Of a DNA stretch of 64,000 nucleotides, positions 17,554 to 27,434 are shown in pieces. The stretch lies in contig NZ_WJII01000005.1 of NCBI RefSeq assembly GCF_009649635.1, positions 1 through 64,000 on the forward strand, given 5' to 3'. Source of the DNA: Microbacterium sp. SYP-A9085 (lineage in GTDB: Bacteria; Actinomycetota; Actinomycetes; Actinomycetales; Microbacteriaceae). The notes beneath the pieces were generated by a model. The model worked only from the letters and a program-made list of their open reading frames with translations, did no database searches and was not told the origin of the DNA. The first letter of the stretch is position 1. Each line of letters begins with the position of its first letter. Position numbers and translations under genes: made by a program.

Positions 17554-18543
17554 TCACGCCGCCAGGGCGGCCTGTGCGCGGGCCTTGCGCACCTTCGCGT
17601 CGTGGGCCTTCAGCGCCGGTTCGTTCTCGCGGAACAGCGAGTACAGCGGCGCGGCCACGAACAGTGTCGAGTACGCCGCGACGATGATGCCCACGAAGAT
17701 CGACAGCGAGATGTCGCTGAGCGTCTCGGCGCCCAGCCAGATGGCGCCGATGAACAGAATCGCGCCCACCGGCAGCACCGCGACGATCGTCGTGTTGATC
17801 GATCGCACCAGGGTCTGGTTGACGGCGAGGTTCACGGACTCGGCGAACGTGCGGCTCGCATGATCGCTTTCCGCGTGGGTGTTCTCCCGCACCTTGTCGA
17901 ACACCACCGTGGTGTCGTACAGCGAGTACGCGAGGATCGTCAGGAACCCGATCACCGCCGCCGGCGAGATCTCGAACCCGGCAGCCGCGTACACCCCGAT
18001 CGTGATCACGAGCACGTCGACGAGGCCGATGATCGACGCCGCGGACATCTTCCAAGTGCGGAAGTACAGGGCGAGGATCAGGAACGTCAGTGCGAGGAAG
18101 ATCGCCAGGCCCCACAGCGACTGCCGCGTGACATCCGCGCCCCAGCTGGGTCCGATGAAGGATGCCGTGACCTCGTTGACGTCGACGTTGTACGTCTTCG
18201 CCAGCGCGGCGCGGACCGCCTGCGTCTGGTCGGGTGTCATCTGGTCGGTCTGGACCCGGACGCCGTCCGAGCCGACCGTCGTCACCTTCGTGGTGGCTCC
18301 CGAGACCACACTGATGACGGCATCCGTCGCCTTCGACTGGTCCGGCTGATGGATGCCGGACACGGTGAACTGCGACCCGCCGGTGAACTCGATCGAGAAC
18401 TGGACGGGACGGATCAGCGGCACCAGGGCCGATGCGATCACGAGCACCGTGGCGATGATGAACCACAGCCGCCGCCGCCCGACGAACGGGAAGGACACCT
18501 TCCCCGAGTAGAGGTCGTTGCCGAACTGGCTCATGACGCCCAT
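17554..18543 (-). CDS. secF: Protein translocase subunit SecF
   Basis: A 329-residue inner-membrane subunit that, with SecD, uses the proton gradient to help release exported proteins from SecYEG. It has a first membrane helix (LWFIIATVLVIASALVPLI), the SecF motif FSIEFTGGSQFTV, a periplasmic loop of about 100 residues, then five helices with AYSLYDTTVVFDKVRENT and SINTTIVAVLPVGAILF. The ATG at 18543 overlaps the secD stop as TGATG; an internal ATG nine bases in (MSQFG) is an alternative. The C-terminus is basic and cytoplasmic. Confidence 0.96.
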   Translation of the reverse strand: MGVMSQFGNDLYSGKVSFPFVGRRRLWFIIATVLVIASALVPLIRPVQFSIEFTGGSQFTVSGIHQPDQSKATDAVISVVSGATTKVTTVGSDGVRVQTDQMTPDQTQAVRAALAKTYNVDVNEVTASFIGPSWGADVTRQSLWGLAIFLALTFLILALYFRTWKMSAASIIGLVDVLVITIGVYAAAGFEISPAAVIGFLTILAYSLYDTTVVFDKVRENTHAESDHASRTFAESVNLAVNQTLVRSINTTIVAVLPVGAILFIGAIWLGAETLSDISLSIFVGIIVAAYSTLFVAAPLYSLFRENEPALKAHDAKVRKARAQAALAA

Positions 18544-20282
18544 CAGCGATCAGCCCCCTTCTTCGACGTGTCGGTGCCGACCGCGGCATCCTTCGTCGCC
18601 CGTTCGGCGGCGAGCTTGCGCTCGGCGATCGTCTGGCGGCGCTCCGCCTCGCCGCGTGAGCGGGCGGTGCGGCGCACTGCGGCGCCCTTGCCCTCGATGA
18701 CCGGAGTCCGGAACTGCGAACGGCCGCGATAGACGGCGCCCAGCGCCTCCGGATCCATGCCCGAGAACCGGTGCCCCTCGCCGAAGAACGGCGTGCGGGC
18801 GACCAGCTGCATCACCGGGTGCGTGAACAGGATGAAGATCAGGATGTCGATCGCGGTGGTCAGTCCCAGCGTGAACGCGAAGCCCTTCACGGTCGCGTCG
18901 GCGAGGATGTACAGCACGACGGCGGCCAGGATGTTGACGGCCTTCGCTATGTAGATGGTGCGCTTCGCGCTGGCCCAGCCGTCCTCCACCGCGCCGGTGA
19001 TCGACTTGCCGTCACGCAGCTCGTCGCGTATTCGCTCGAAGTACACGATGAACGAGTCGGCGGTGAACGCTATCGTCACGATAAGACCGGCGACGCCGGC
19101 CAGCGATAGTCGGAAGCCCATCCGCCAGGCGAGGATGCACAGCAGCGCGTACGTGATCACGCCCATCACCATCAGCGAGGCGATGATCACGAAGCCGAGG
19201 GCCCGGTAGCTCAGCAGCGAGTAGGCGGCGACGAGGGCGAGGCCGATGAGTCCGGCGATGAGCCCGATCTGCAGCTGCTGCGAGCCGAGCGTGGCCGAGA
19301 TGGTGTCCGAGCTGACGACCGTGAAGCTCAGCGGCAGCGCGCCGTACTTCAGCTGGTCCGCGAGCGTCTTCGCGCTCTGCTCGGTGAAGCTGCCGGTGAT
19401 CGACGGGTTGCCGTCGGTGATCACGGCGTTCATCCGTGGGGCAGAGATCACCTGGCCGTCCAGGACGAACGCGAACTGGTCGCGCGGGGACTCCGCCTTC
19501 AGTCCGTACAGGCGTGTGCTGACGTCCGCGAACAGCTTCGTGCCGTCGCCGTTGAACTTCAGCTGCACCTCCCACTGGCCGGTCTGGGAGTTCATGCCGT
19601 ACGACGCGTCGTTGATCAGCGAGCCGTCGAGCTCAACAGGTCCGAGGATGTACTTGACCGAGTTGTCGGCCTCGCACGTGATCAGCGGCTGGTCCTTGGG
19701 AGCATTGGCGGGATCGTTGCCCTCCGCGCCGCAGTCGTACGCGAGGAACTCGGCCTGCAGCTTCGGGGTGATCCAGCTGGGGTCGCTGCCGTTGCTCGGC
19801 GATGCGGTGGGCGTCGCCTGCAGCGTGGGCGCCGGGGTCGGGTACGGCGTCTGCTTGCCGTCGTCGCCGACGAAGGATGTCGCCGGCGCGCCGGTGAACA
19901 GCACCGAACGCAGCTGCATCTGCGCGGACGCCTCGATGCGGGCGCGGGTCTCATCGTCGGCTTGGCCGGGGATCTGCACGACGATCTGGTTGCCGGCCTG
20001 GGTGTTGATGTCGGACTCGCCGACGCCGGAGGCATCCACGCGCTGCCGGATGATCGTGGCCGCCTGCGCCATCTGGTCGCTGGTGGGTGCCGCGCCGTCC
20101 GGCGTCTTGGCCTGCAGGATGATCTGCGTGCCGCCCTGCAGGTCGAGCGCGAGCTCGGGGACCCAGGACGCCGCCTTGAACACGTACACGCCCAGGGCGT
20201 TGAAGCCGAACAGGACGGCGATGACCACGAGCAGGCCCAGCAGGGCTCGCCAGGCATGCTTGACGGGGGTGGATGCGGCCAC
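18543..20282 (-). CDS. secD: Protein translocase subunit SecD
   Basis: A 579-residue partner of SecF. The first membrane helix (ALLGLLVVIAVLFGFNALGVYVF) is followed by LALDLQGGTQIILQA, the large periplasmic P1 domain with a Pro/Thr/Ser-rich insert (about 150-175), NPSITGSFTEQSAKTLADQLKYGALPL, and five C-terminal helices including VAGLIVTIAFTADSFIVYFERIRDE. The C-terminal tail is highly charged. The yajC-secD-secF order is the classic operon. The reading frame continues without gap into secF. Confidence 0.96.
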   Translation of the reverse strand: MAASTPVKHAWRALLGLLVVIAVLFGFNALGVYVFKAASWVPELALDLQGGTQIILQAKTPDGAAPTSDQMAQAATIIRQRVDASGVGESDINTQAGNQIVVQIPGQADDETRARIEASAQMQLRSVLFTGAPATSFVGDDGKQTPYPTPAPTLQATPTASPSNGSDPSWITPKLQAEFLAYDCGAEGNDPANAPKDQPLITCEADNSVKYILGPVELDGSLINDASYGMNSQTGQWEVQLKFNGDGTKLFADVSTRLYGLKAESPRDQFAFVLDGQVISAPRMNAVITDGNPSITGSFTEQSAKTLADQLKYGALPLSFTVVSSDTISATLGSQQLQIGLIAGLIGLALVAAYSLLSYRALGFVIIASLMVMGVITYALLCILAWRMGFRLSLAGVAGLIVTIAFTADSFIVYFERIRDELRDGKSITGAVEDGWASAKRTIYIAKAVNILAAVVLYILADATVKGFAFTLGLTTAIDILIFILFTHPVMQLVARTPFFGEGHRFSGMDPEALGAVYRGRSQFRTPVIEGKGAAVRRTARSRGEAERRQTIAERKLAAERATKDAAVGTDTSKKGADR

Positions 20283-20313
20283 GGAGGGTCAGCTTTCTCG
20301 CGAAAGGGGTGGA

Positions 20314-20727
20314 TCAGGCCTCGGGCGTGTCCTTCTTGTCGTTCTCGGCGCGCAGCCGCTCGGCGGTCTCGTCCGCCGTCTCGATCTGGGGCGCCGACTC
20401 CGCCTCCGGCTCATCGGCGACCTCGGTCACCGGCTCCTCCGCGTTCACGACGCGCAGGATCGCCTGGCTGTGCACCTTGATGTCTACGCCGGGGGCGATC
20501 TCGACGAGGGCCGGCTGGTCGAGGTTGTCGGGGTCGTAGGACACGATGGTGCCGTAGAGTCCGCCCTGAAGCAGCACCTCGGCGCCGGGCACGGTCTGCC
20601 GCGCCTTCGCCTCCTGTTCGGCCTTCTGCTTGGCCATGCGGCGCCGTGAGCTCCAGAACATGAAGACGAGGAGGACCACCAGGAGGATGATCAGGCCGTA
20701 ATTCTGGAAGAACGTTCCGAGGTCCAT
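20314..20727 (-). CDS. yajC: Preprotein translocase accessory subunit YajC
   Basis: A 137-residue single-pass membrane protein associated with SecDF. The N-terminal helix FFQNYGLIILLVVLLVFMFW is followed by the basic SSRRRMAKQKAEQEAK, then the YajC fold with GAEVLLQGGLYGTIVSYD and VEIAPGVDIKVHSQAILRVV. The acidic tail (about 100-137) is longer than in E. coli, as is usual in actinobacteria. It is 31 bp upstream of secD. Confidence 0.93.
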   Translation of the reverse strand: MDLGTFFQNYGLIILLVVLLVFMFWSSRRRMAKQKAEQEAKARQTVPGAEVLLQGGLYGTIVSYDPDNLDQPALVEIAPGVDIKVHSQAILRVVNAEEPVTEVADEPEAESAPQIETADETAERLRAENDKKDTPEA

Positions 20728-20802
20728 GAAGCGAGGGGTACCTTTCGATTGCGGCGCGCACAGCGGCGCTGCCGGGAAGAGTCGGGGAGAAGCCTTCAGC
20801 GA

Positions 20803-21834
20803 TTATAGGCCATCGAGTTTCAGCGACTCCCCCGGGCGCGCCGCGCCGACATGCGCATACGCCTCGGGCGTCGCTATCCGCCCGCGCGGCGTGCGCCCCA
20901 TGAACCCGATTCGCACGAGGTACGGCTCGACGACGGATTCGATCGTCTCGGCCTCTTCGCCCACGGCCACCGCGAGAGTGTTCAGGCCCACCGGGCCGCC
21001 GTGGAAGCGGCGGATCAGCGCGTCCAGGACCGCGCGGTCCAGACGGTCCAGGCCGATGGCGTCGACGTCGTACAGGTCGAGCGCGGCGTCCACCGTCGCG
21101 GTGTCCACCCCCGGCCCGTCCGTCCCGGATCCGTGCACGATGACGTAATCGCGCACGCGCCGGAGCAGGCGGTTCGCGATGCGGGGGGTGCCGCGGGAGC
21201 GGCGCGCTATCTCGGCGCGTGCCGGCTGAGGGAGGCGGACATCGAGCATCGCCGCGGAGCGCGCGACGACCTGCTCGAGCTCGGCCGGCTCGTAGAACTC
21301 CAGATGCGCGGTGAAGCCGAAGCGGTCGCGCAGCGGATTGGGCAGCAGCCCCGAGCGGGTCGTGGCACCCACGAGCGTGAACGGCGCGAGGTCGAGCGGG
21401 ATGCTGGTGGCTCCAGCGCCCTTGCCGACCATGATGTCGATGCGGAAATCCTCCATCGCGAGGTACAGCATTTCCTCGGCGGAGCGCGCCATCCGGTGGA
21501 CTTCGTCGATGAACAGGACCTCACCGGGGGTCAGGCTCGACAGCAGTGCGGCCAGGTCCCCCGCGTGCTGGATCGCCGGCCCGCTGGACAGGCGCAGCGC
21601 GCGACCGCTCTCGTGGGCGACGATCATCGCGAGGGTCGTCTTGCCGAGGCCAGGCGGGCCGGCCAGCAGGATGTGGTCCGGCGGGCGCTGCTGGATGCGG
21701 GCGGCGTCCAGCAGGAGCTGCAGCTGGCCGCGCACCTTCTGCTGACCGACGAACTCCGCGAGGGATGCCGGGCGCAGGGCGCCCTCGATGGCGAGCTCCG
21801 TCTCGTCGAGCGCCTCCGGGTCGAGCTCATCCAT
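20803..21834 (-). CDS. ruvB: Holliday junction branch-migration helicase RuvB
   Basis: A 343-residue AAA+ motor of the RuvABC resolvasome. Visible are [18 protein letters not shown], Walker [18 protein letters not shown], Walker [11 protein letters not shown], sensor 1 [20 protein letters not shown], and the winged-helix C-terminus ending near [20 protein letters not shown]. The ATG at 21834 overlaps the ruvA end by 8 nt. Downstream, yajC-secDF continues on the same strand after 75 bp. Confidence 0.97.
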   Translation of the reverse strand: MDELDPEALDETELAIEGALRPASLAEFVGQQKVRGQLQLLLDAARIQQRPPDHILLAGPPGLGKTTLAMIVAHESGRALRLSSGPAIQHAGDLAALLSSLTPGEVLFIDEVHRMARSAEEMLYLAMEDFRIDIMVGKGAGATSIPLDLAPFTLVGATTRSGLLPNPLRDRFGFTAHLEFYEPAELEQVVARSAAMLDVRLPQPARAEIARRSRGTPRIANRLLRRVRDYVIVHGSGTDGPGVDTATVDAALDLYDVDAIGLDRLDRAVLDALIRRFHGGPVGLNTLAVAVGEEAETIESVVEPYLVRIGFMGRTPRGRIATPEAYAHVGAARPGESLKLDGL

Positions 21835-22444
21835 GCACGGCCCCCTGCCGGGCGGGGCCGAGGTAGGCCAGGGTCAGGCGCAGCAGCACCGGCACCTGTG
21901 CGCGCTCGCCGTCCGCGGCATCCGCCGACACCGTCTCGACGGCCTCGATGGCGACGCGTTCGGACCAGCCCAAGCCCACGAGTGCCGCCACGACCTGGCC
22001 ACCGACAGCGGGAGCGCCGGGGGCGCCGGCGGCCGGGGCGCTCGGCGGGGCGAGCTTGCCGGCCAGCTGCACGACGATGAGCTTCGCCGTCTTCGGCCCG
22101 ATGCCGGAAACCCGCCGGAACGGGACCTCGTCGTCGTCGGCCACCGCCTGCGCAATCTCGTCCACGCTCATCGCGGACAGCACGCCGAGCGCCGACTTCG
22201 GGCCGACCCCGGTGACCCCCAGCAGCACGCCGAACAGCGCGCACTGCGCCCGCTGGGCGAACCCGTACAGCGACAGCGCGTCCTCGCGCACGATGAGGCT
22301 CGTGTGCAGGCGCAGCTCGTGCCCGATGCGGGCGGTGCGGGCCACCTCCGCCGGCACCGCGACGGTGAACCCCACACCGCCGACCTCGATCTCCACGAGA
22401 TCCGAGCCGGCGTGCAGGACCAAGCCGCGCAGTGAAGAGATCAT
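21827..22444 (-). CDS. ruvA: Holliday junction DNA-binding protein RuvA
   Basis: A 205-residue tetrameric protein that holds the four-way junction for RuvB. The N-terminal OB domain ([26 protein letters not shown]) and the helix-hairpin-helix pair ([36 protein letters not shown]) are clear. A Pro/Ala/Gly linker joins the C-terminal RuvB-binding domain ([19 protein letters not shown]). The length is typical. It lies between ruvC and ruvB. Confidence 0.96.
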   Translation of the reverse strand: MISSLRGLVLHAGSDLVEIEVGGVGFTVAVPAEVARTARIGHELRLHTSLIVREDALSLYGFAQRAQCALFGVLLGVTGVGPKSALGVLSAMSVDEIAQAVADDDEVPFRRVSGIGPKTAKLIVVQLAGKLAPPSAPAAGAPGAPAVGGQVVAALVGLGWSERVAIEAVETVSADAADGERAQVPVLLRLTLAYLGPARQGAVHG

Positions 22445-22493
22445 GCCGGAAGTCTACGGGAGGCTTCGGACGTATGTTCGACCGACACGCGTC

Positions 22494-23066
22494 TCACCGC
22501 CGGGTGAGGCGCTCGGCATCCGCCCATGCCCGCTGCGCGGGTGTCAGTCCGGTCGTCTGCACGGCCGGTGCGGTGATGTCGCCGCGCCGCCACGCGTGGC
22601 ACAGCGCGAGGGCCAGCGCGTCGGCCGCATCCGCGGGCCGGGGCAGCTCGTCCAGGCGCAGGATCCGCGCGACCATCGTCTGCACCTGGCGCTTGTCGGC
22701 ATTGCCGTACCCGGTGATGGCGGCCTTCACCTCGCTCGGTGTGTGCGTGGCGGCGGGGATGCCGGACTCGGCCGCTATCAGCAGCGCGATGCCGCTGGCC
22801 TGTGCGGTCCCCATCACGGTGCTGCGGTTGTTCTGCGCGAACACCCGCTCCACGGCGAGGACGTCGGGGGCATGCTCGGCGACCACCGCGCGGATGCCGG
22901 CGGCGATCGCCGCGAGCCGCTGCTCGATGCGCCCGTCGGGGGCCGATCTGACGACGCCCACGTGCACGAGCCGGGCCGACCGGTCGGGGGCCACGTCCAC
23001 CACGCCCACTCCGCACCGGGTCAGGCCGGGGTCGACCCCCAGCACCCGCAGTCGTCCGGCGCCCAT
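22494..23066 (-). CDS. ruvC: Crossover junction endodeoxyribonuclease RuvC
   Basis: A 190-residue resolvase that nicks Holliday junctions symmetrically. Catalytic acidic residues are visible in [16 protein letters not shown] (Asp), [17 protein letters not shown] (Glu) and [17 protein letters not shown] (Asp pair). [14 protein letters not shown] is the conserved basic motif. The ATG at 23066 has family-typical spacing to the first Asp. It is followed by ruvA after 49 bp and preceded by the YebC gene. Confidence 0.96.
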   Translation of the reverse strand: MGAGRLRVLGVDPGLTRCGVGVVDVAPDRSARLVHVGVVRSAPDGRIEQRLAAIAAGIRAVVAEHAPDVLAVERVFAQNNRSTVMGTAQASGIALLIAAESGIPAATHTPSEVKAAITGYGNADKRQVQTMVARILRLDELPRPADAADALALALCHAWRRGDITAPAVQTTGLTPAQRAWADAERLTRR

Positions 23067-23127
23067 CCCTCCACGATAGGCAGGTAGCGGGCAGGGACCG
23101 GGATCGACGCGCGCCGGTGGAGGGACC

Positions 23128-23886
23128 TCACTCGTCCTGTTCGAGCTCCGCCTGGACGTCGGCGGTCAGGTCGATGTTGCTGTAGACGTTCTGCACGTCG
23201 TCGCTGTCCTCGAGCGCGTCGATGATGCGGAAGACCTTGCGGGCCGTGTCGGCGTCGGCCTCCACCTTCAGCGACGGGACGAACTCGACGTCGGCAGATT
23301 CGTAGTCGAGCCCTGCCCCCTGCAGGGCGACGCGGACGGGAACGAGCTCGGATGCCTCGGTCGTCACCGCGTACCCGTCCGGGTGCGGCTCGACCTCCTC
23401 GGCGCCGGCCTCCAGGGCCGCCATCATGACGTCATCCTCGGTGGTGCCCTCGCCGGAGACGACGATGACGCCCTTGCGGGTGAAGTTGTAGGACACGCTC
23501 CCGGGGTCGGCGAGGTTGCCGCCGTTGCGGCTGAGCGCGGTGCGCACCTCGGCGGCCGCGCGGTTCTTGTTGTCCGTGAGGCACTCGATCAGCAGCGCGA
23601 CGCCGCCGGGGGCGTAGCCCTCGTACATGATCGTCTGGTAGTCGACGGACTCTCCGGAGACCCCGGCGCCGCGCTTGATGGCGCGGTCGATGTTGTCGTT
23701 GGGGACCGAGGTCTTCTTCGCCTTCTGCACGGCGTCGTACAGGGTCGGGTTGCCGGCGAGGTCGGCCCCGCCGATCTTCGCCGCGACTTCGATGTTCTTG
23801 ATGAGTTTGGCGAACGACTTGGCACGACGCGCGTCGATGACGGCCTTCTTGTGCTTCGTCGTCGCCCACTTGGAGTGGCCGGACAT
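23128..23886 (-). CDS. YebC/PmpR family regulator
   Basis: A 252-residue YebC-family protein ([25 protein letters not shown] split here; [56 protein letters not shown]). The family includes DNA-binding regulators and, in some members, factors that help ribosomes through proline-rich stretches. Its position just upstream of ruvC is conserved across bacteria. The start at 23886 gives the canonical MSGHSKW N-terminus. The C-terminus is acidic. Confidence 0.93.
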   Translation of the reverse strand: MSGHSKWATTKHKKAVIDARRAKSFAKLIKNIEVAAKIGGADLAGNPTLYDAVQKAKKTSVPNDNIDRAIKRGAGVSGESVDYQTIMYEGYAPGGVALLIECLTDNKNRAAAEVRTALSRNGGNLADPGSVSYNFTRKGVIVVSGEGTTEDDVMMAALEAGAEEVEPHPDGYAVTTEASELVPVRVALQGAGLDYESADVEFVPSLKVEADADTARKVFRIIDALEDSDDVQNVYSNIDLTADVQAELEQDE

Positions 23887-23971
23887 GCAGACAAGTTTAC
23901 GTGGTCGGCGCACCACGGCCCACGGGGCCTGCGCCTTGCCTGCACACGCGCCGCGGGCCACACTCGGTGGC

Positions 23972-25348
23972 ATGGACGACCGCACCCGTGCCCTCGCCGC
24001 CGCGCACCGCGCGGCGCAGGAATTCCTCGACACCGTCGACGAGCGCCCGGTCTGGCCGCGGGCGGGCCTGGACGAGATGCTGACGGCGTTCGGCGGCGAG
24101 CTTCCCGAGGAGGGAGCCGACGCGGCCGCCGTGATCGACGAGCTCGCCGAGCGGGCGTCCCCGGGCCTGGTGGCGATTCCCGGCGGCCGGTTCTTCGGCT
24201 TCGTGATCGGCGCCACTCTCCCGGCGGCCCTGGCGGCGGACTGGCTGGTCTCCGCATGGGACCAGAACAGCGGGTCCAGCACGATGACCACGGCCACCGT
24301 CGCCGCCGAGCGGGTCGCCGGCCGGTGGATCTGCGACCTGCTCGGCCTGCCGGCATCCAGCGCCGTCGGCTTCGTCACCGGCGCGCAGATGTCGAACTTC
24401 GTGTGCCTGGCCGCCGCGCAGCACGCCGTGCTGCGACGAGCCGGCTGGGACCTCACGCGGCGCGGGCTGCGGGGCGCTCCCCCGGTGCGGCTGATCGTCG
24501 GCGGCGACCGGCACGGCTCGATCGACCGCGCCGCGCGCTTCTGCGGGATCGGCGCGGACGAGCTGGTGGTCGTCGCCGCCGACGACCAGGGTCGGATGCT
24601 GCCGGCGGAGCTCGAGGCGGCGCTGCACGCCGGCGAGGGCACCGCGACGATAGTGTGCCTGCAGGCCGGAGAGGTGCACACCGGGGCGTTCGACCCGATC
24701 GCCCGGCTCGTCCCGCTCGCGAAGGAGCATGACGCGTGGGTGCACATCGACGGCGCGTTCGGACTGTGGGCCGCGGCATCCCCTTCTCTGCGGCACCTGA
24801 CCGCGGGCGCGGCGGACGCCGACTCGTGGACCACCGACGCGCACAAGACGCTCAACGTGCCGTACGACTGCGGGATGGCGATAGTCCGCGATCCCGCGGA
24901 CGCTGTCGCCGCGTTCCGGACCGGCGGCGACTACCTGATGTACGCGAGCCTGGACCCCTGGGACCTCGGCCCGGAGCTGTCCCGCCGGGCGCGCGGCGTT
25001 CCGGCGTGGGCGGCGCTGCGCAGCCTCGGCCGGTCCGGCGTCGCACGGCTGGTCGACCGGCTGCACGCGAATGCCCGGCGCCTGGAGGCGCGCCTGCGTG
25101 CCGTGGACGGGGTGCAGGTCGTCAGCGAGGTGCCGTTCACGCAGGTGATGCTCCGGCTGTGGGACGACGACGCGACCCGGGCGCTGGGGGACGCCATCCT
25201 CGCCGACGGCACCGCGGCGCTGACCGGCGCGCAATGGCGCGGTCGGGCCGTGCTGCGCTGTTCGATGTCGTCATGGGCGACCACCGAGTCCGACATCGAC
25301 GCGACGGTCGCCGCGATAGCGCGGCTGACCGCGCGGCTTACGCCGTGA
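23972..25348 (+). CDS. PLP-dependent group II decarboxylase-like enzyme
   Basis: A 458-residue fold-type I enzyme of the pyridoxal-dependent decarboxylase family (aromatic-amino-acid, tyrosine or glutamate decarboxylase relatives). [20 protein letters not shown] and [20 protein letters not shown] are family features, [12 protein letters not shown] supplies the cofactor-binding Asp, and [19 protein letters not shown] holds the Schiff-base Lys. Substrate cannot be assigned from sequence. The ATG at 23972 is the first matching the family N-terminus. Its last 11 bp overlap the convergent DUF1697 gene. It sits next to the genes that make PLP. Confidence 0.85.
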   Translation: MDDRTRALAAAHRAAQEFLDTVDERPVWPRAGLDEMLTAFGGELPEEGADAAAVIDELAERASPGLVAIPGGRFFGFVIGATLPAALAADWLVSAWDQNSGSSTMTTATVAAERVAGRWICDLLGLPASSAVGFVTGAQMSNFVCLAAAQHAVLRRAGWDLTRRGLRGAPPVRLIVGGDRHGSIDRAARFCGIGADELVVVAADDQGRMLPAELEAALHAGEGTATIVCLQAGEVHTGAFDPIARLVPLAKEHDAWVHIDGAFGLWAAASPSLRHLTAGAADADSWTTDAHKTLNVPYDCGMAIVRDPADAVAAFRTGGDYLMYASLDPWDLGPELSRRARGVPAWAALRSLGRSGVARLVDRLHANARRLEARLRAVDGVQVVSEVPFTQVMLRLWDDDATRALGDAILADGTAALTGAQWRGRAVLRCSMSSWATTESDIDATVAAIARLTARLTP

Positions 25349-25865
25349 GCTTGACGAGGGTGCGCAGATTCCGGTTCGTCGTGGTGCGTTTGTACACCGG
25401 CCGGGCCAGCTCCCGCGCGAACGGTGTCGTCGTGGTCGAGCCCCTCACCGGATTCCAGTACAGGATGCCGTCACCGGCCTGGACGGGGTCCACATCGTGG
25501 TCGAGTTTCTCCGCCGCCGCGGCGAGCGTGTCGATGGCGGCCGGGTCGGAGGCGAACACGACGTACGGCTGCCGCGCGGGGTCGTCGGCGTCGAACGGGA
25601 ACCCGTGGACCGCCGCCTGCAACTCGTCCGCCGTCAGCAGGACGATCCAGGCGTCGTAGGCGAAGCGCTCGCGCAGCGCCGCCTCGATCGCCGTCTTCAG
25701 CGCGGCTTGCTTGCCGGCTGACGTGAAGCGCACGTTGCCGCTGGCGAGCACGGTGCGCACGTCGTCGAAGCCGAGCCGAGCGCGGAAAAGGTCGGCGAGG
25801 TCGGCGGAGCGGATCGTGATGCCGTTCACGTTCACCCCGCGCAGCAGCGCGACCCACAGCGTCAT
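25338..25865 (-). CDS. DUF1697 domain-containing protein
   Basis: A 175-residue protein with the DUF1697 N-terminus [15 protein letters not shown] and the VRTVLASGNVRFTSAG and NPVRGSTTTTPFARE motifs. The family is widespread and functionally uncharacterised. The ATG at 25865 overlaps the pdxT stop as ATGA, so it is likely translated from the pdxS-pdxT transcript. I infer no B6 role beyond this linkage. Confidence 0.9.
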   Translation of the reverse strand: MTLWVALLRGVNVNGITIRSADLADLFRARLGFDDVRTVLASGNVRFTSAGKQAALKTAIEAALRERFAYDAWIVLLTADELQAAVHGFPFDADDPARQPYVVFASDPAAIDTLAAAAEKLDHDVDPVQAGDGILYWNPVRGSTTTTPFARELARPVYKRTTTNRNLRTLVKLTA

Positions 25866-26470
25866 GCGGCGATGCCCGTCCGGTCGCGTGCGGCATCCAG
25901 GAGCAGCCGATGGAAGCGCGGTTCGCCGTTCATCTCGGGGTGGAATGACGTCCCGACGAGGTTTCCCGCCCGGACCGCGACGACGGTCCCGTCCGGCAGT
26001 GCCGCGAGCGGCTCGACGCCGGGGCCCACGTGCTCCACGAGCGGCGCCCGGATGAACACGGCGTGCACCGGCGGGGTCCCGACGGCCGGGACGTCCAGGT
26101 CGATCTCGAAGGACTCGACCTGGCTGCCGAAGGCGTTTCGCCGCACCGTGACATCCAGCCCGCCGAGGGTCTCCTGCCCGTCGATGGCGTCGACGATCCG
26201 GTCGGCGAGCATGATCAGCCCCGCGCACGTGCCGTACACCGGCAGCCCGCCGGCGATGGCATCCCGCAGCGGGCCCTGCAGCCCGAACGCACGCGACAGC
26301 TTGTCCATCACGCTGGACTCGCCGCCGGGGATCACCAGGCCGTCCACGCGCGCCAACTCCTCCGGGCGGCGCACGAGGACGACGTCGGCGCCCAGGTCGG
26401 TGAGGATGCGCGCGTGCTCGCGCACATCCCCCTGCAGCGCGAGGACGCCGATCCGCGTGCTACCAGCCAC
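25862..26470 (-). CDS. pdxT: Pyridoxal 5'-phosphate synthase glutaminase subunit
   Basis: The glutaminase subunit (about 202 residues) of the DXP-independent PLP synthase; it supplies ammonia to PdxS. Class I amidotransferase motifs: [13 protein letters not shown] at the start, [13 protein letters not shown], the nucleophile Cys in [14 protein letters not shown], and the His/Glu pair in [10 protein letters not shown] chose the GTG at 26470 because it gives [15 protein letters not shown] like relatives; a TTG at 26479 is possible and neither has a good Shine-Dalgarno. It overlaps pdxS by 11 bp and DUF1697 by 4 bp. Confidence 0.93.
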   Translation of the reverse strand: MAGSTRIGVLALQGDVREHARILTDLGADVVLVRRPEELARVDGLVIPGGESSVMDKLSRAFGLQGPLRDAIAGGLPVYGTCAGLIMLADRIVDAIDGQETLGGLDVTVRRNAFGSQVESFEIDLDVPAVGTPPVHAVFIRAPLVEHVGPGVEPLAALPDGTVVAVRAGNLVGTSFHPEMNGEPRFHRLLLDAARDRTGIAA

Positions 26471-27356
26471 GGTCGGCAAGGCGGTGCGGCGCGGCGAGAT
26501 CCGCGACGTTGATGCCCACCATGGCTTCGCCCAGGCCCCGCGACACGTCGGCGATGACCTTCGCGTCGTCGTAGAACGTCGTCGCCTTCACGATCGCGGC
26601 CGCTCGGGCGGCGGGGTCACCGGACTTGAAGATGCCGGAGCCGACGAACACGCCGTCGGCGCCCAGCTGCATCATCATCGCCGCGTCGGCGGGCGTTGCC
26701 ACTCCCCCGGCGACGAACAGCACGACCGGCAGCTTCCCGGTGGCGGCGACCTCGGCGACCAGCTCGTACGGCGCCTGCAGCTCTTTCGCGGCGACGTACA
26801 GCTCGTCCTTGGTCATCGACCGCAGGGCGTTGATCTCGCCGGAGATCTTGCGGATGTGCTTCGTGGCCTCCGAGACGTCGCCGGTGCCCGCCTCGCCCTT
26901 CGAGCGGATCATCGCCGCGCCCTCGTTGATGCGGCGCAGCGCCTCGCCGAGGTTCGTGGCACCGCACACGAACGGGACCGTGAACTTCCACTTGTCGATG
27001 TGGTTGACGTAGTCCGCGGGCGAGAGCACCTCGGACTCGTCGATGTAGTCCACGCCCAGCTCTTGCAGCACCTGTGCCTCGACGAAGTGCCCGATCCGCG
27101 CCTTGGCCATCACCGGGATCGACACGGCCTCGATGATCCCGTCGATCAGGTCGGGGTCGCTCATCCGGGCCACGCCGCCCTGAGCGCGGATGTCGGCGGG
27201 CACCCGCTCGAGCGCCATCACGGCCACGGCACCGGCATCCTCGGCGATCTTCGCCTGGTCGGCCGTGACGACGTCCATGATCACGCCGCCCTTGAGCATC
27301 TCGGCCAGACCGCGCTTGACGCGCCCCGTTCCGGCGGTGCGAGTGTCCTCTGCCAT
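26460..27356 (-). CDS. pdxS: Pyridoxal 5'-phosphate synthase subunit PdxS
   Basis: The 298-residue synthase subunit that builds PLP from ribose 5-phosphate, glyceraldehyde 3-phosphate and ammonia as a dodecameric (beta/alpha)8 barrel. Highly conserved blocks are present: [63 protein letters not shown], and [19 protein letters not shown]. The catalytic lysines lie in the first two regions. ATG at 27356 with GAGAGG upstream. Divergent from pdxR with a 78-bp shared promoter region. Confidence 0.97.
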   Translation of the reverse strand: MAEDTRTAGTGRVKRGLAEMLKGGVIMDVVTADQAKIAEDAGAVAVMALERVPADIRAQGGVARMSDPDLIDGIIEAVSIPVMAKARIGHFVEAQVLQELGVDYIDESEVLSPADYVNHIDKWKFTVPFVCGATNLGEALRRINEGAAMIRSKGEAGTGDVSEATKHIRKISGEINALRSMTKDELYVAAKELQAPYELVAEVAATGKLPVVLFVAGGVATPADAAMMMQLGADGVFVGSGIFKSGDPAARAAAIVKATTFYDDAKVIADVSRGLGEAMVGINVADLAAPHRLADRGW

Positions 27357-27391
27357 GCTGTCCCTCTCGTCGGTGTGTGCCAGACCCTGCA

Positions 27392-27405
27392 TTGGCCTAT
27401 GCCAA
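27392..27405. promoter_or_regulatory. Candidate PdxR operator between pdxS and pdxR
   Basis: TTGGC-CTAT-GCCAA is a perfect 5-bp-arm inverted repeat in the 78-bp divergent gap, 36 bp from pdxS and 29 bp from pdxR. MocR-type PdxR proteins are known to act from such divergent intergenic sites. A TACAGT hexamer at 27423-27428 could be the pdxR -10 box, which would make the pdxR message leaderless because the ATG is at 27435 and has no Shine-Dalgarno. Both are inference. Confidence 0.5.
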
Positions 27406-27434
27406 AATTTACCACGTCCGCGTACAGTCGACAC

